In this document: in pieces, positions 17,993 through 25,935 of the stretch
Layout of the letters: the number at the start of each line of letters is the position of its first letter
How positions within the stretch are numbered: the first letter of the stretch is position 1
Assembly: GCF_000717175.1 (NCBI RefSeq)
Contig: NZ_JNYD01000004.1
Span: 1-64,000, forward strand
Origin: Pseudonocardia autotrophica
GTDB taxonomy: Bacteria > Actinomycetota > Actinomycetes > Mycobacteriales > Pseudonocardiaceae
Length of the DNA stretch: 64,000 bases
Direction of reading: 5' to 3'
The notes under the pieces: model-generated
The model's input: only the letters and a program-made list of their open reading frames with translations
Told to the model about the DNA's origin: nothing
The model's database searches: none
Program-made: the position numbers and the translations under genes

Positions 17993-18380
17993 CAGCTCCT
18001 GCTTCCTTGTCGCACACGAGTGGCGCTCATCGACGTTTCCTCAGGCAGCGCCGCCCGTCGAGTCCGCTCCCCCTCGCCACCGCGAGGACGTGCCGCTGGC
18101 GTCGAGCACGAGCAGGCGCCTCCCCCGCAGCTCAGGGCCGGGCCGCAGCGGACACCGCGCCTGCGGAGGTGCATCAGCCAGAGACCAGCAGCGAGGGCGA
18201 ACAGCATCCCGGCGGCGACGACCGGCCGGTCGTCGCCGCAGCCACCCCTCCCATGGTGAGCAGCCCGAAAGGCACCAGCAACGGCACCGCGCAACAACCC
18301 GCGCAAGCCAGGGCGGCAATGCCGGCGAGGACCTTGCTCCGCCTCGGCGGCCCCGGGTCCGTCCCGCCATCCACGCTCAC
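17989..18380 (-). pseudogene. Mercuric-transport (MerT)-like small membrane protein, frameshifted
   Basis: The first frame gives KVLAGIAALACAGCCAVPLL and LTMGGVAAATTG, with the adjacent Cys pair in the first helix that is characteristic of MerT-like proteins. A one-base shift near 18230 moves to VVAAGMLFALAAGLWLMHLR and a Cys-rich end (CGPALSCGGGACSC). GTG 18380 overlaps the stop of the MerR-like gene, so the pair was once translationally coupled. The uptake or efflux role and metal are uncertain. Confidence 0.65.
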
Positions 18381-18755
18381 CGCGAGCCCCCGACGAAGCC
18401 CGCGGTCGTGCCCGTGGCGGTGCGCGTCAACTCGGAAAGTTCGACGAAGGGTAGCGGGCAGTCCTGGCAAGTGCAGTGGGTAAGGCTGTCGCAGCGGGCA
18501 TCGATGACCTGCTGCAGCCCGTCCCGGATCAGCAGGAGGTCGTTGATGCGGTCCTGCACCTCGGCCAGCTTCTCCCGGGCTCGGGCCTGCAGGTCCCCGG
18601 TGTGGGATGACGACGACGGCCGGTGTCGAGGAGCTCGGCGACCTCGTCGAGGGTGAACCCGAGCCGCTGCGCCGACTTCACCACCCGCAGCAGCGCGACG
18701 GCGGTGTCGTCGTAGTCGCGGAACCCGCTGAGCCACTCTCGTGGTGAACTGTGGT
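18377..18755 (-). pseudogene. MerR-family metal regulator remnant: DNA-binding N-terminus missing, frameshifted
   Basis: What remains starts inside the MerR helix-turn-helix domain (SGFRDYDDTAVALLRVVKSA, then QRLGFTLDEVAELLDTG). After a one-base shift near 18615 it continues into the coiled-coil dimer helix (LQARAREKLAEVQDRINDLL) and a metal-binding end with Cys residues (DSLTHCTCQDCPLPFVEL). The recognition helices expected upstream are absent; the CopC stop codon lies only about 35 bases further up. It cannot bind DNA as read. Confidence 0.75.
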
Positions 18756-18788
18756 CACGAGCCGCCGCGGGCAGCGGAGAGACGAGAC

Positions 18789-19403
18789 TCAGCGGCCCAG
18801 CCTGCGAATGACGACGGTGGCGACGATCGCGACAACAGCCAGGGCGGCGATGAGCCAAGGCCAGATCGGCATGGCGGCCGCACCGCTCGCCTCCGGTTCG
18901 GCCGACGAGGGCGGCACATCTGATGCTGGTGCAGAGGTGGGTGCCGCGGGGGTGGCCGCGGTCGAGGTGGGCGAGTTGTCGGTGGTGACGCGGTAGGTGA
19001 CGCCGCCCGAGATGGGGTGACCGTCGTTGGAGGTCACCCGGTAGCCGACGGTGTAGCTGCCGGCCGGTACGGCCGTCTGCGCCGGAACAGTGACGACGCG
19101 CCCGTCGACCTGTGGCGGGCCGGCGTCCCAACGGCCGCCGTCCTGCCCCGTGACGGTGGTCGCGACGAAGGCCGGGTCGAGTTCGGCGCTGAACTCGAGC
19201 TGGATGCTTGCCGGGGGTTGCGCGAGAGTGGCGCCGTCTGCGGGGTTGGCGCCCACGAGCTCCTCATGGGCCAAGGCGGGTGTGGCCCCGACGATCATGG
19301 CCATCAGGCTGAGCAGGCACGCTGTGGCTATCGCCGCAAGCGTACGAAGTGTGGGATTCGGCATCAGGCGGCGGCGACCCGCTTCCTTCCGCGACGCGTT
19401 CAT
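18789..19403 (-). CDS. copC: CopC-domain periplasmic/extracellular copper protein with C-terminal anchor
   Basis: The 204 residues comprise a signal peptide (LAAIATACLLSLMAMIVGATPALA) and a mature protein starting HEELVGANPADGATL. The free N-terminal His is the classic Cu(II) ligand of CopC proteins; the SNDGHPISG segment supplies a second His. A Thr/Pro/Ala-rich linker and a membrane helix with an Arg-rich end (WPWLIAALAVVAIVATVVIRR) anchor it. ATG 19403 overlaps the stop of the CtaG-like gene by four bases. The role is binding copper outside the membrane for import or delivery, together with CtaG. Confidence 0.9.
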   Translation of the reverse strand: MNASRKEAGRRRLMPNPTLRTLAAIATACLLSLMAMIVGATPALAHEELVGANPADGATLAQPPASIQLEFSAELDPAFVATTVTGQDGGRWDAGPPQVDGRVVTVPAQTAVPAGSYTVGYRVTSNDGHPISGGVTYRVTTDNSPTSTAATPAAPTSAPASDVPPSSAEPEASGAAAMPIWPWLIAALAVVAIVATVVIRRLGR

Positions 19404-20572
19404 GAGTGGTGCTCCTCGGGTGAGATCGACGGCGTACTTGAAGTCAGGGACTGGTCGAGGAGCTCGGAGGACGCGGGAGCTGCGGGTGAGCTCTGCGGTC
19501 GCGCGGCTTCGCCCGCCGCAGGCCCGGACGCTCCGGAGTCGGCGACCGTCGTGTCGGCGGTTGGCGGGCCGGGGGTGGTGTCCTCGACGAAGTTCGGCAT
19601 GCTGCGCGGGGCTCGCGGGTCGTCGGTCAGCCACCACGGCGTCGTTGTGGCGGCAGCGCCGTAGCGGCGATCGAGGTGCCGGTCGACGCGGCGCTGCTCG
19701 CGCTTCTCGCTGCGGTTCCACTGCACGAACATCCCGGCGAGCAGGAACAACACGACGACGTCTCCGAAGATCCACAGCAGCCCGCCGCCGACCTTCTGAT
19801 CGGCCAGCGCGTCGGTTCCCCATGCAGCGGCGACCCGGGTGAAGTAGTCCGATGCGATCAAACTGTCCCGCAGCATGATCGGAATACCGAGAACGATGTG
19901 GGCCGGCCCGAGCCCGATGACCAGGAGCAGCCGCATCACCCACGGCATCGGGTTCGGCAACGGATCAACGCCCAGAAGGGGCCAGTACAACAAGGCGCCG
20001 ACGAGCACGAAGTGCAGGTGGACGAGCTCGTGCACCCAGTCGTTGGTGATGCTGAGCTGGAAGAGCGGGCTGTAGATCAGCACGAACGGGCTGATCACGA
20101 AGAAGAGGTACGCCACCAGCGGGTGGCTCACGACCCGGACGTAACGGCTGTGCACGACCCCGAGGAGGATCTTGCGCGGGCGGCCGGACATCGCGCGCAG
20201 GGCCAGGGTGACGGGAGCGGCGAGACCGAGCGGGGCCGGCGCGATCATCTGCAGCATCATGTGCTGCACCGCGCTCATGCTGAACAACGCGTTGTCGTAG
20301 ACGCCCACGACCGAACCGGTGGACAGCGCGATGGTGCCCAGCCCGACGAACCAGAGCACGGTGCGCCCCCGACGCCACTCGATACCCTTGCGCTTCAGAG
20401 CCCGGACGCCGGCGACGTAGGCCACTCCCGCCGCCAGGAGCGGGACGAGTACCCAAGGATCGACGGTCCAGCTACCGAACACCCGTGCCACTGTCAACGG
20501 CGGCGGGATGCTGTCGGGGCGGGGGAAGAAGACGCTCAGCGGCGTCGGAGAGATCTGCGGAAGCACGATCAT
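19400..20572 (-). CDS. ctaG: Cytochrome c oxidase assembly protein, CtaG (caa3) family
   Basis: This 390-residue membrane protein has about seven helices and conserved His/Met clusters of the CtaG_caa3 family (SAVQHMMLQMIAPAPL, HELVHLHFVLVGALLYWPLL, GPAHIVLGIP). A cytoplasmic tail of about 100 residues is rich in Thr, Ala and Pro. These proteins help deliver copper to cytochrome oxidase. The gene is coupled on both sides by ATGA overlaps with the membrane protein before it and CopC after it. A second CtaG domain is fused to CopD at 33050. Confidence 0.88.
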   Translation of the reverse strand: MIVLPQISPTPLSVFFPRPDSIPPPLTVARVFGSWTVDPWVLVPLLAAGVAYVAGVRALKRKGIEWRRGRTVLWFVGLGTIALSTGSVVGVYDNALFSMSAVQHMMLQMIAPAPLGLAAPVTLALRAMSGRPRKILLGVVHSRYVRVVSHPLVAYLFFVISPFVLIYSPLFQLSITNDWVHELVHLHFVLVGALLYWPLLGVDPLPNPMPWVMRLLLVIGLGPAHIVLGIPIMLRDSLIASDYFTRVAAAWGTDALADQKVGGGLLWIFGDVVVLFLLAGMFVQWNRSEKREQRRVDRHLDRRYGAAATTTPWWLTDDPRAPRSMPNFVEDTTPGPPTADTTVADSGASGPAAGEAARPQSSPAAPASSELLDQSLTSSTPSISPEEHHS

Positions 20573-21057
20573 CGGGAAGGGCTCCCTGGCTCCTCATCGA
20601 GCCGAGCGCCCTCTGGCGCCCCCTCCGTTCCCGCCTCTGTGGGTGCCGTCGCGGTGTCCGTCCCGGCGGCCGAACCGTCACCGGGGTCGGAGACCGCCGT
20701 GGGTTCCGCGGCGGCTGGTCCGGCGGAAGGTCTGCTGTCCTCGTTGTCCTGGCTCCGCTCCTCGGACTCGGCGGCTTGGGTCGGTTCCGGCGCTGCACGG
20801 CGAAAACGACGCTCCGGCGCGGTGGACTGGGCCCACGCGATCAGCAGACAAAGCACGATGACCGCGGCGATCACGCTGAGGATCGGCCAGGGCGACACGT
20901 CCACGGTTGGGTCTAACGCCGGGGCCGAGGCCGGCGTGGCGGGCACCGCCGGCGGCGCAGGTGGTGCCGGTGGTGCCGGTGGTGCCGGTGGTGCCGGTGG
21001 AGTCAGCAGGGCGGGACCCGAGAACGGGGTGGGTGTCATGAGCGGGGTCGGGCGCAT
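20569..21057 (-). CDS. Small single-helix membrane protein with Ala-Pro-Pro repeat
   Basis: The N-terminus carries an Ala-Pro-Pro tandem repeat encoded by five nine-base units around 20955-21000. One membrane helix follows (WPILSVIAAVIVLCLLIAWA), then an acidic Ser/Glu/Ala-rich tail of about 90 residues. No family was recognised. The stop overlaps the CtaG start by four bases, so it belongs to the copper operon. The start is uncertain: ATG 21057 was chosen, with TTG 21084 and ATG 21039 possible. Confidence 0.55.
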   Translation of the reverse strand: MRPTPLMTPTPFSGPALLTPPAPPAPPAPPAPPAPPAVPATPASAPALDPTVDVSPWPILSVIAAVIVLCLLIAWAQSTAPERRFRRAAPEPTQAAESEERSQDNEDSRPSAGPAAAEPTAVSDPGDGSAAGTDTATAPTEAGTEGAPEGARLDEEPGSPSR

Positions 21058-21219
21058 GAGGCTCGTTTCGATGCGGCGCGCCAACCCGGGCGAGCGATGA
21101 CGGCTGCCCGGGTCGGGAGGCGAAGTGCAGGGCTCCGCCAGGCAGGACAGGAGATCAGCGGTGAGGGATCGCTCGGTCGCGGAGCGGTGCTCACGGCGAC
21201 CTGCGGTGCCGATTCCGGA

Positions 21220-21615
21220 TCAGTTCCGGTTCACGCCGCCGGCGAGCAGGACTTCTCGTCCAGGGGTTGCTGGGGAGCGGTTGTTCGCAGCGCAACCGGC
21301 GGAAGCGGCTTGGGTGCGGTCCGTGGGGAGGTTGCCGGACACACCGGGCCCTGCGGCGAACGGCGGGTGGTCAGCTGGGCTGCGGTGCACCGCGGCGGCG
21401 GCCTCCGCCCCGGTGAAGGACTCGCAATGCACGTCGTGCACGACGTGGTGACCGCCGGGAGCAACGGGAGGAGCTGCACTCCCGGTTGCGGTGCCGAACG
21501 AGCCGGAGACGGCGAGCACGGCGGCGCACACAACACTCAGGCCGACGAGAAGGAGCGAGGTGGCGAGCGCGAGCACACGCCGATCTCGCGGTCGCGAAGC
21601 GGACGCTTGCGACAT
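21220..21615 (-). CDS. Small exported His/Cys-containing protein, unknown
   Basis: The 131 residues consist of a hydrophobic helix (VLALATSLLLVGLSVVCAAVL) and an exported part with a His cluster (GGHHVVHDVHCESF) and a second Cys near the end. ATG 21615 has AGGAGG nine bases upstream. It heads the copper operon (about 160 bases before the next gene), so a metal-binding role is plausible, but no family was recognised. Confidence 0.55.
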   Translation of the reverse strand: MSQASASRPRDRRVLALATSLLLVGLSVVCAAVLAVSGSFGTATGSAAPPVAPGGHHVVHDVHCESFTGAEAAAAVHRSPADHPPFAAGPGVSGNLPTDRTQAASAGCAANNRSPATPGREVLLAGGVNRN

Positions 21616-21753
21616 GGGGCCACACCTCCTCGCTGCCGACGCGCCGAGCGGAGATCGGCGAACTGGTTCACCGAGCAAAGGGCGTCTCAGAGCACGGTAA
21701 TCCGGACCGCCTCCTTGTCGACGCCCGGGGCACTCGTCCGGCGGTCACCTGGA

Positions 21754-22674
21754 TCACCGGACCGCGACCCCGCGGCGGGAGAGCCAGGCCTGCGGGTCAA
21801 CCTTCGCCCCCGAGGGAGACCAGATCTCCAGGTGGAGGTGTGGCCCTGTCGACTGGCCCCGGTTGCCCATTAGCGCGATGCGGTCACCGGCGCGCACCTG
21901 CTGACCGGCGCGGACCAGGCTGCGGTCGATGTGGCCGTAGACGCTGATCGTGCCGTCCGAGTGCCGGACTCGCACCCACAGCCCGAACCCGGACGCAGGG
22001 CCGGCCTCGACGACCGTGCCGTCGGCGACGGCGAAGATGGGGGTGCCGATTTGGTTGGCGATGTCCAGACCGTAGTGGGTCGCGCCCCACCGCGGGCCGG
22101 CGCCCGAGGTCAGCCGACCGACGGTCGGTGACACGTAGACCCGACCGTCGCGGCCGACGGAGGGGGCGGTGGCCCCGGCTGCCGTGGCCCGCGCCCGTGC
22201 GGCGGCAAGGCTCGCGATCTCGTCGGCGAGGCGCGCGGCCTTGTCGAGTGATCGCACGTCGTCCGGGTCGTGGGACTCGGCGCGCATGGCCACCGCAGGA
22301 TTCTCGACGCGCGGGACCGCCGAGGTCTGGGGAGTCGGCTCGTGCCGCTCGGATGCGACCGTCATCGCGACCGGCGACCAGGGGTTCGGGTCCGGAATGG
22401 CCGCGGTGGGCACGACCGGCATGATCGAGGGCACGGCCACTGCGACCGCGCCGGTCGTGACTGAGGCTAGGTGACGCCCGACGCCGCTGCTGCGCCGATG
22501 GCGTCCCACGAACCTCAGCCGCCTTGCCGCCGTCGACGACCGGGAGGGTCGTCGATTCGGCGAGTCGACGATCGATGCACGAGACGTCCTTTCGGGGGAG
22601 GGCCACGAGCGGCCGGCGGCGACCGCCCCGGGGAGCACGGCGGCCGTCGAGATCCGACATACCGCACGAAACAT
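21754..22674 (-). CDS. M23-family metallopeptidase, exported
   Basis: The C-terminal domain has the LytM/M23 zinc site: His and Asp in THYGLDIANQIGTPIFAV, and His-x-His in GPHLHLEIW, together with the GFGLWVRVRHSDG core. These are endopeptidases of peptidoglycan cross-bridges, or their regulators. The N-terminal 100 residues include an Arg-rich stretch and a hydrophobic segment (VTTGAVAVAVPSIMPVVP), suggesting membrane anchoring or secretion. ATG 22674 has GGAGGAG eight bases upstream; the frame is open further but lacks a better start. It is divergent from the small LCVxR protein at 22912. Confidence 0.85.
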   Translation of the reverse strand: MFRAVCRISTAAVLPGAVAAGRSWPSPERTSRASIVDSPNRRPSRSSTAARRLRFVGRHRRSSGVGRHLASVTTGAVAVAVPSIMPVVPTAAIPDPNPWSPVAMTVASERHEPTPQTSAVPRVENPAVAMRAESHDPDDVRSLDKAARLADEIASLAAARARATAAGATAPSVGRDGRVYVSPTVGRLTSGAGPRWGATHYGLDIANQIGTPIFAVADGTVVEAGPASGFGLWVRVRHSDGTISVYGHIDRSLVRAGQQVRAGDRIALMGNRGQSTGPHLHLEIWSPSGAKVDPQAWLSRRGVAVR

Positions 22675-22911
22675 GGGCCCGGCTCCTCCGCGGTCGGGAT
22701 CGGACGACCACCGGTCGTTCACGCTCTGTCAACGGCAGCTCCCGGCGGACGGGGACGCCTGCGATCGCCCGCTCAAGCGAGTGGCTTCGGATCAGGCGGG
22801 CAGAGACCAGTGAGCCGCGGGCGTCACAGCCTGGGTAGCCTGGCTCGCATACCGCGCCGGGCCTACCCGGGCCGACCGGGCTTCGCGGCTCGACGAGCGG
22901 GGGTGGACAGG

Positions 22912-23343
22912 ATGAGACAGGCGGTCGTTCGACGCCTGATCCTCTTGTTCCTGCTGGTCACTGGTCTCACCGCCCACGTTCTCGCCGAGGATCCGGCCCG
23001 CGGGATTGAGGCTTCCGCGACCACGGAGGCGGTGTCTGGCGCCGCGACCGCAACCCCGGCCGCACCACTCGTGGAGCTTGGGGCGATCGAGATCGGCACG
23101 GCGGCCGGCGACGGTCAACTGCCGGAGTGTCCGCGTCCGCATGCTCCGCTGCACGAGGCCGCAGCGCCCGACGCTTCACGGTCGGTGAGCGACGACCGCC
23201 TCCTCGGTGTTCTGCCCGACGCGCTGATCGATGGGCAGGCCTACGCCCAAGCTCTGCCCGCCGCGACGAGGACGACCAGCCACTGCGCTATCGACACCGG
23301 CGGCGCCCAGCGCTGCACTCTTCTTTGTGTGAGTCGGACCTGA
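22912..23343 (+). CDS. Small exported protein ending in the LCVxRT motif (possible LpqS-like family), copy 2
   Basis: The 143 residues comprise a signal sequence (RRLILLFLLVTGLTAHVLA), an Ala/Thr-rich part, a central ECPRPHAPLHEA motif with Cys and His residues, and the C-terminus QRCTLLCVSRT. The central and terminal motifs recur in the copy at 27595 (SCPDGGTPLHED and CTELCVSRR), and the end recurs at 12283. Cys/His pairs fit metal binding. ATG 22912 is preceded by GGGTGGACAGG. It lies divergent to the M23 peptidase and 190 bases before the membrane protein/carbonic anhydrase pair. Confidence 0.6.
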   Translation: MRQAVVRRLILLFLLVTGLTAHVLAEDPARGIEASATTEAVSGAATATPAAPLVELGAIEIGTAAGDGQLPECPRPHAPLHEAAAPDASRSVSDDRLLGVLPDALIDGQAYAQALPAATRTTSHCAIDTGGAQRCTLLCVSRT

Positions 23344-23535
23344 TCGCTTGCGGCGCCTTCGCCGCGGCGACCGCTCGCATCTGCCACCTGCGCCAGGACC
23401 GGCTCTTGCTGAGTCTCAGCTCACAGCCGGGTCATCGTCGGCCTGACACACGTGCATGCCGGCACTCAGGGGTCTCGCCGGCGCGGGCGCAGTGCTGCAC
23501 GTCGACCCACGATCCGACCTTCGCATGGAGCGCAC

Positions 23536-24078
23536 ATGAGCACCCGCACACTCACCGGCCGTTCGACCACCCCTGCCCACGGCGGCCCAGCAATCGGACG
23601 AATCGCGTCCGCTCTGCGCCGTGGCGACCTCGACAGCAGGTACTGGACCAGCGGTATCGCGCTAGTCGCGGTGTCGACCGTCGCGGTACACGCCGGCCTG
23701 GTCGCGACGATCCCTCCGCCGGCCTGGCTCGCCGCGGTCGGCGCGGCGGTGCTGCCCGGCCTCGTCGCGGCCGCCACGGTCTTCCTCCCCGGCGAAAGGA
23801 ACCGGCTCCTGCAGAGGGTCGTATCGACACGTGCGGCGACCGGGCTCGGTGTCTACGTGACCCTGGGCGGGGTGGCTCTGCTGCGCGAGGACATCGGGTT
23901 CTCCACGTGGGCTGGCCTGTGGGGCGTCGCCGCCACCGCCGCGGACCTGGTGCTAGGTCGCTGCACGGTGCTCGCCCTGACCCTCCCGGCCCGGGTCCGC
24001 CTGGCCGCCCCCTCCGCCGGTGACGTCGCTCTCGACGACTCCCCTTCGGCGACCCGACCGGTGGGGTGGTCCCGATGA
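23536..24078 (+). CDS. Membrane protein of unknown function, coupled to carbonic anhydrase
   Basis: The 180 residues include about four hydrophobic helices (YWTSGIALVAVSTVAVHAGLV; AWLAAVGAAVLPGLVAAATV; GLGVYVTLGGVALL; WGVAATAADLVLG). No family was recognised. ATG 23536 has GGAG seven bases upstream. Its last four bases overlap the start of the carbonic anhydrase gene, so the two are probably made together. A bicarbonate- or CO2-related membrane partner is speculation. Confidence 0.6.
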   Translation: MSTRTLTGRSTTPAHGGPAIGRIASALRRGDLDSRYWTSGIALVAVSTVAVHAGLVATIPPPAWLAAVGAAVLPGLVAAATVFLPGERNRLLQRVVSTRAATGLGVYVTLGGVALLREDIGFSTWAGLWGVAATAADLVLGRCTVLALTLPARVRLAAPSAGDVALDDSPSATRPVGWSR

Positions 24079-24749
24079 GCACACGTTTCGACGATCTCCG
24101 CAGTGCGGTCCGGCGGCGGTCGCGTCTGCTGGCGATGCCCGTCGATGCCGCGGCGCGGTCCGTGCGCCCCGTCGCCCTGTTCATCACCTGCTCGGACTCG
24201 CGCATCGTCCCCGGCGCGATCACCGCGACCACCCCTGGCGAACTCTGCGAGTTGCGGTCGATCGGCTGCCGCATCCCCACCTTCGACGCCACCTGCCCTT
24301 CAGCGGAGGCCGCCACCGTCGAGTACGCCATCCGCCACCTCGGCGTACGACACGTGATCGTGTGCGGACACTCCGACTGCGACGCCCTCGCCGGGAAAGT
24401 CCTGCCCGAGCTTCCCGCGACGGCGGACTGGCTCGCCGGCCAGGTGGCCGACGGCGTCCCGGAAGATGCCCTGGCCGCGACGATCGACCGTGCACCGCTG
24501 CCACTGCAGAGCGACTACGGCCCAGACGGCGTCCGCTTCGTCGGACCGCGCACCACCGTCCGCGGCGCCGGACGTCACCGCGCGGGCTACGGGCACGTTC
24601 TCCACCAACTCGGTGCGCTGCGCACCCACCCGGCGATCGCCGACGGCCTCGCCACTGGCCGGGTCGAGCTCCACGGCTGGTACTACGACCTCACCGAGGG
24701 CTCCGTGACCACCTACGACGCCGGCGTCGGCGCATTCGTTCCGCTGTGA
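24075..24749 (+). CDS. Beta-class carbonic anhydrase-like protein
   Basis: The 224 residues hold the beta-carbonic anhydrase zinc set: Cys in FITCSDSRIVPG, with the catalytic Asp-Arg pair in the same motif, and His and Cys in IVCGHSDCDALAG. The usual RNAGNxVP strand is replaced by RSIGCRIPTF, an unusual change beside the active site. Reaction: reversible hydration of CO2. ATG 24075 overlaps the upstream membrane protein stop (ATGA). Activity is probable since all zinc and catalytic residues are present. Confidence 0.8.
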   Translation: MSTRFDDLRSAVRRRSRLLAMPVDAAARSVRPVALFITCSDSRIVPGAITATTPGELCELRSIGCRIPTFDATCPSAEAATVEYAIRHLGVRHVIVCGHSDCDALAGKVLPELPATADWLAGQVADGVPEDALAATIDRAPLPLQSDYGPDGVRFVGPRTTVRGAGRHRAGYGHVLHQLGALRTHPAIADGLATGRVELHGWYYDLTEGSVTTYDAGVGAFVPL

Positions 24750-24967
24750 CCGCCGTCCGCGCGCCGGCAGGCGGTCGCCGCGTCGCCGTCACTGGAGGCA
24801 CTCGGCCGAGGTGTCGCCGGTGAGTGCGGCGCTCGGCCTCGCCTTCTTTGCCAACTGCGGCGTGGTGCTGGCCTACTGCCTTCGTATCGGGTGGCTCAGC
24901 CAGAGTTCATCACCGCGTCCACCTCCCGAGCACATCACCGCCACTCGCCCCAGACCCCGCCAACTAC

Positions 24968-25002
24968 TTGCATGTATGCGAATGTGTTTATATGTTGTCC
25001 GC
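24968..25002 (+). promoter_or_regulatory. Metal-type operator/promoter, site 3 (second CDF transporter)
   Basis: CTTGCATGTATGCGAATGTG followed by TTTATATGTTG. It aligns with sites 1 and 2. TATATG at 24990-24995 as -10 would put the transcript start at or next to the ATG at 25003, again leaderless. Confidence 0.6.
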
Positions 25003-25920
25003 ATGGGAGCGGGACATGGTCACGGAGTGCAGCCGCAGAGCAACTCGGGACGTTACGTGCGCCGGCTCGGGGTCGGACTCGGCGTTCTCGTCGTCGCGTT
25101 GACCGTCGAAGTGGCAGCCGGTCTCGCGAGCGGATCACTCGCCCTGCTGTCGGATGCCGGCCACGTGCTGACCGACGTGCTCGGGATGTCGATGGCGCTG
25201 GCCGCGATCCTGGCTGCCCGGCGAGAGGCCACCTCGCGGCGGTCACCGCAGCGGACGTTCGGGGTGTACCGGGCGGAAGTGCTCGCGGCGCTGGCCAATG
25301 CAGTGCTGCTGTTCGGGGTGGCCGGCTGGATCCTTGTCGAGGCGTTCGACCGGCTCGAGGAACCCCCGGAGGTCCCGGGCACGGTCATGCTGGCGGCCTC
25401 GCTGTTCGGCCTGGGCGCCAATCTGGTCGTGTTCCTGCTACTGCGACAGGGCGCCAAGGAGAGCTTGAACGTGCGTGCCGCCTATCTCGAGGTGCTGGCG
25501 GACACGTTGGGCTCCGTCGGGGTCCTGGTCGCCGGTGCTGTGACGGTGGCGTTCGGGTGGCGGTATGCCGACCCCGTGGTCGCGGTCGCCATCGGGCTGT
25601 TCGTGCTGCCGAGGACCTGGAAGCTCGGCCGCGACGCGTTGCGCATCCTGCTACAGGTCGCGCCGGCTCATATCGATGTCTCCGCCCTGCAGGGTGATCT
25701 CGCAGCCGTGCCGGGGGCGCGGGACATCCACGACGTGCACGTGTGGACGCTGACCAGCGGGATGGAGGTCGGCTCAGTCCACCTGCGGGCCGCACCGGGC
25801 GAGCGGGAGGCCGTTCTCGCCAGCAGCCGCGACGTGCTGCACCGCGGCTACGGCCTCGACCACGTCACCGTGCAGATCGAGGACGACCGCTCTGCCGCCA
25901 GTTGCGAGCGGCAGTGGTGA
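25003..25920 (+). CDS. Cation diffusion facilitator transporter, second copy
   Basis: This is a 305-residue CDF protein beginning MGAGHGHG. Helix 2 has SDAGHVLTDVLGM (HxxxD), but helix 5 has AYLEVLADTLGSVG, with Glu in place of the His usual for zinc exporters; this variant is common in actinobacterial members and may alter specificity. The cytoplasmic domain carries HDVHVWTLTSG. No ribosome site precedes the ATG, consistent with leaderless translation. It ends 15 bases from the convergent MntH gene. Confidence 0.92.
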   Translation: MGAGHGHGVQPQSNSGRYVRRLGVGLGVLVVALTVEVAAGLASGSLALLSDAGHVLTDVLGMSMALAAILAARREATSRRSPQRTFGVYRAEVLAALANAVLLFGVAGWILVEAFDRLEEPPEVPGTVMLAASLFGLGANLVVFLLLRQGAKESLNVRAAYLEVLADTLGSVGVLVAGAVTVAFGWRYADPVVAVAIGLFVLPRTWKLGRDALRILLQVAPAHIDVSALQGDLAAVPGARDIHDVHVWTLTSGMEVGSVHLRAAPGEREAVLASSRDVLHRGYGLDHVTVQIEDDRSAASCERQW

Positions 25921-25935
25921 ACAGTGCGTCGATCA

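Noticed and set aside
20940..21010. Tandem GGTGGTGCC units, considered as a CRISPR or regulatory repeat
   Set aside because: The nine-base units are in frame and encode Ala-Pro-Pro repeats of a small membrane protein; no spacers.
22675..22911. Possible CsoR/RicR-type copper operator between the M23 and LCVxR genes
   Set aside because: GC-rich inverted stretches are present (GACGACC...GGTCGTTC) but none matches the G-tract consensus well enough to claim.
24811..25002. In-frame N-terminal extension of the second CDF transporter
   Set aside because: It would cover the operator and -10 element shared with two other genes; the His-rich start at 25003 matches the family.
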